A DNA stretch of 5,477 nt from Halobacteriovoraceae bacterium (lineage in GTDB: Bacteria > Bdellovibrionota > Bacteriovoracia > Bacteriovoracales > Bacteriovoracaceae). Within the stretch, counting starts at the first letter, position 1. Each line of letters starts with the position of its first letter. The notes beneath the pieces were generated by a model. It did no database searches, was not told where the DNA came from, and saw nothing but the letters and a program-made list of their open reading frames with translations. The stretch is from positions 1 to 5,477 of the forward strand of contig JABJPQ010000293.1 in assembly GCA_018663815.1 (NCBI GenBank), in the 5' to 3' direction. Made by a program: the position numbers and the translations under genes. Below are positions 5,108-5,477 of the stretch, in pieces.

Positions 5108-5477
5108 AGTTTTTTGCTTTAACATTTTAGTTACTAAGCGATCAAGCGCATTAGTAAACCGTTCTTTATCTTTAGGGCCTAGGGGCGGCGGGCCACCCGT
5201 ATCCATGCCACTATCTCGTAATTCTTGCATAAAATCACGCACGGAAAGACGTTCTGAAATATTTTCCTCAGTGTAGATCTCTCCGCGAGGGTTGATCGCC
5301 ACGGCTCCCATCTGTACAATTAGCGCCGCTAAAGGAATATCTGCCGTAATGACAAGATCTTCTTTAGCAGCATGTTCAACAATATAAAAATCAGCGACAT
5401 CAGCACCCTGATCTACCTTGATACAACTTATATCTGGGGAGAGAGGTACGTTAAGATAGCTATTTGCAACTAAGCAA
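5105..5477 (-). CDS. YaiI/YqxD (UPF0178) family PIN-like protein, C-terminal part (N-terminus beyond the window)
   Basis: Member of the UPF0178 family, a PIN-like fold whose cellular role is not established; a nuclease-type activity is suggested by the fold only. The open frame runs without a stop to the right edge, giving 123 visible residues, while the family is usually about 150, so roughly 25-30 residues with the conserved DADACP-type N-terminus are missing. Visible family signatures: VANSYL at 3-8, [12 protein letters not shown] at 21-32, [14 protein letters not shown] at 40-53, [22 protein letters not shown] from 56, then [18 protein letters not shown] and RFTNALDRL near the end. The acidic residues Asp26, Asp29 and Asp46 of the visible fragment fit a metal-binding PIN-like site. 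The ATG at 5311 is an internal Met of the conserved core and not the start. First visible gene of the probable helicase operon. Confidence 0.9.
   Translation of the reverse strand, partial: CLVANSYLNVPLSPDISCIKVDQGADVADFYIVEHAAKEDLVITADIPLAALIVQMGAVAINPRGEIYTEENISERLSVRDFMQELRDSGMDTGGPPPLGPKDKERFTNALDRLVTKMLKQKT

Noticed and set aside
1..5477. Mobile element, CRISPR array, tRNA/rRNA, or defence system
   Set aside because: No transposase or integrase, no regularly spaced repeats, no RNA gene signature, and no known defence domains; codon style looks even along the window.

Overview
The window looks like chromosomal DNA of a low-GC Gram-negative bacterium. The mix of genes is a chemoreceptor without a HAMP domain, an exported S33-type hydrolase with several cysteines, a stand-alone RRM protein and an RhlE-type helicase. 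Together with the AT-rich base composition, this fits the Bdellovibrionota, perhaps a Bacteriovorax or Halobacteriovorax relative. That placement is inferred from protein style and composition only. No mobile element, CRISPR array, tRNA or rRNA is visible, and most of the window reads as ordinary core genome.

Left part. Positions 1-935 on the minus strand hold the N-terminal two thirds or so of a methyl-accepting chemotaxis protein. It starts at a TTG codon behind a good Shine-Dalgarno site and runs off the left edge. A sigma-28 (FliA)-like promoter sits just upstream. A roughly 246-bp AT-rich divergent intergenic region with short direct and inverted repeats separates it from a plus-strand gene for a secreted alpha/beta hydrolase. 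The best start of that gene is a GTG at 1182, which exposes a signal peptide, and not the longer frame from 1125.

Middle. A small plus-strand gene (2580-2954) encodes a single-RRM RNA-binding protein with a basic tail. It converges on a minus-strand cluster.

Right part. The minus-strand cluster reads, in transcription order, a YaiI/YqxD (UPF0178) PIN-like protein cut by the right edge, an RhlE-like DEAD-box RNA helicase, and a 267-residue protein of unknown function. Gaps are 7 and 23 nt, so this is probably one operon. The stop codon of the first gene overlaps the ribosome binding site of the helicase. A hairpin spans the junction between the helicase and the unknown gene, which has no clear Shine-Dalgarno site of its own.

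The helicase, the RRM protein and the PIN-like protein suggest an RNA-handling neighbourhood, although the RRM gene is on the opposite strand and any functional link is inference. No clearly new biological system is evident. The most useful leads are the unknown third gene of the helicase operon, the HAMP-less receptor under a probable flagellar promoter, and two corrected gene starts.
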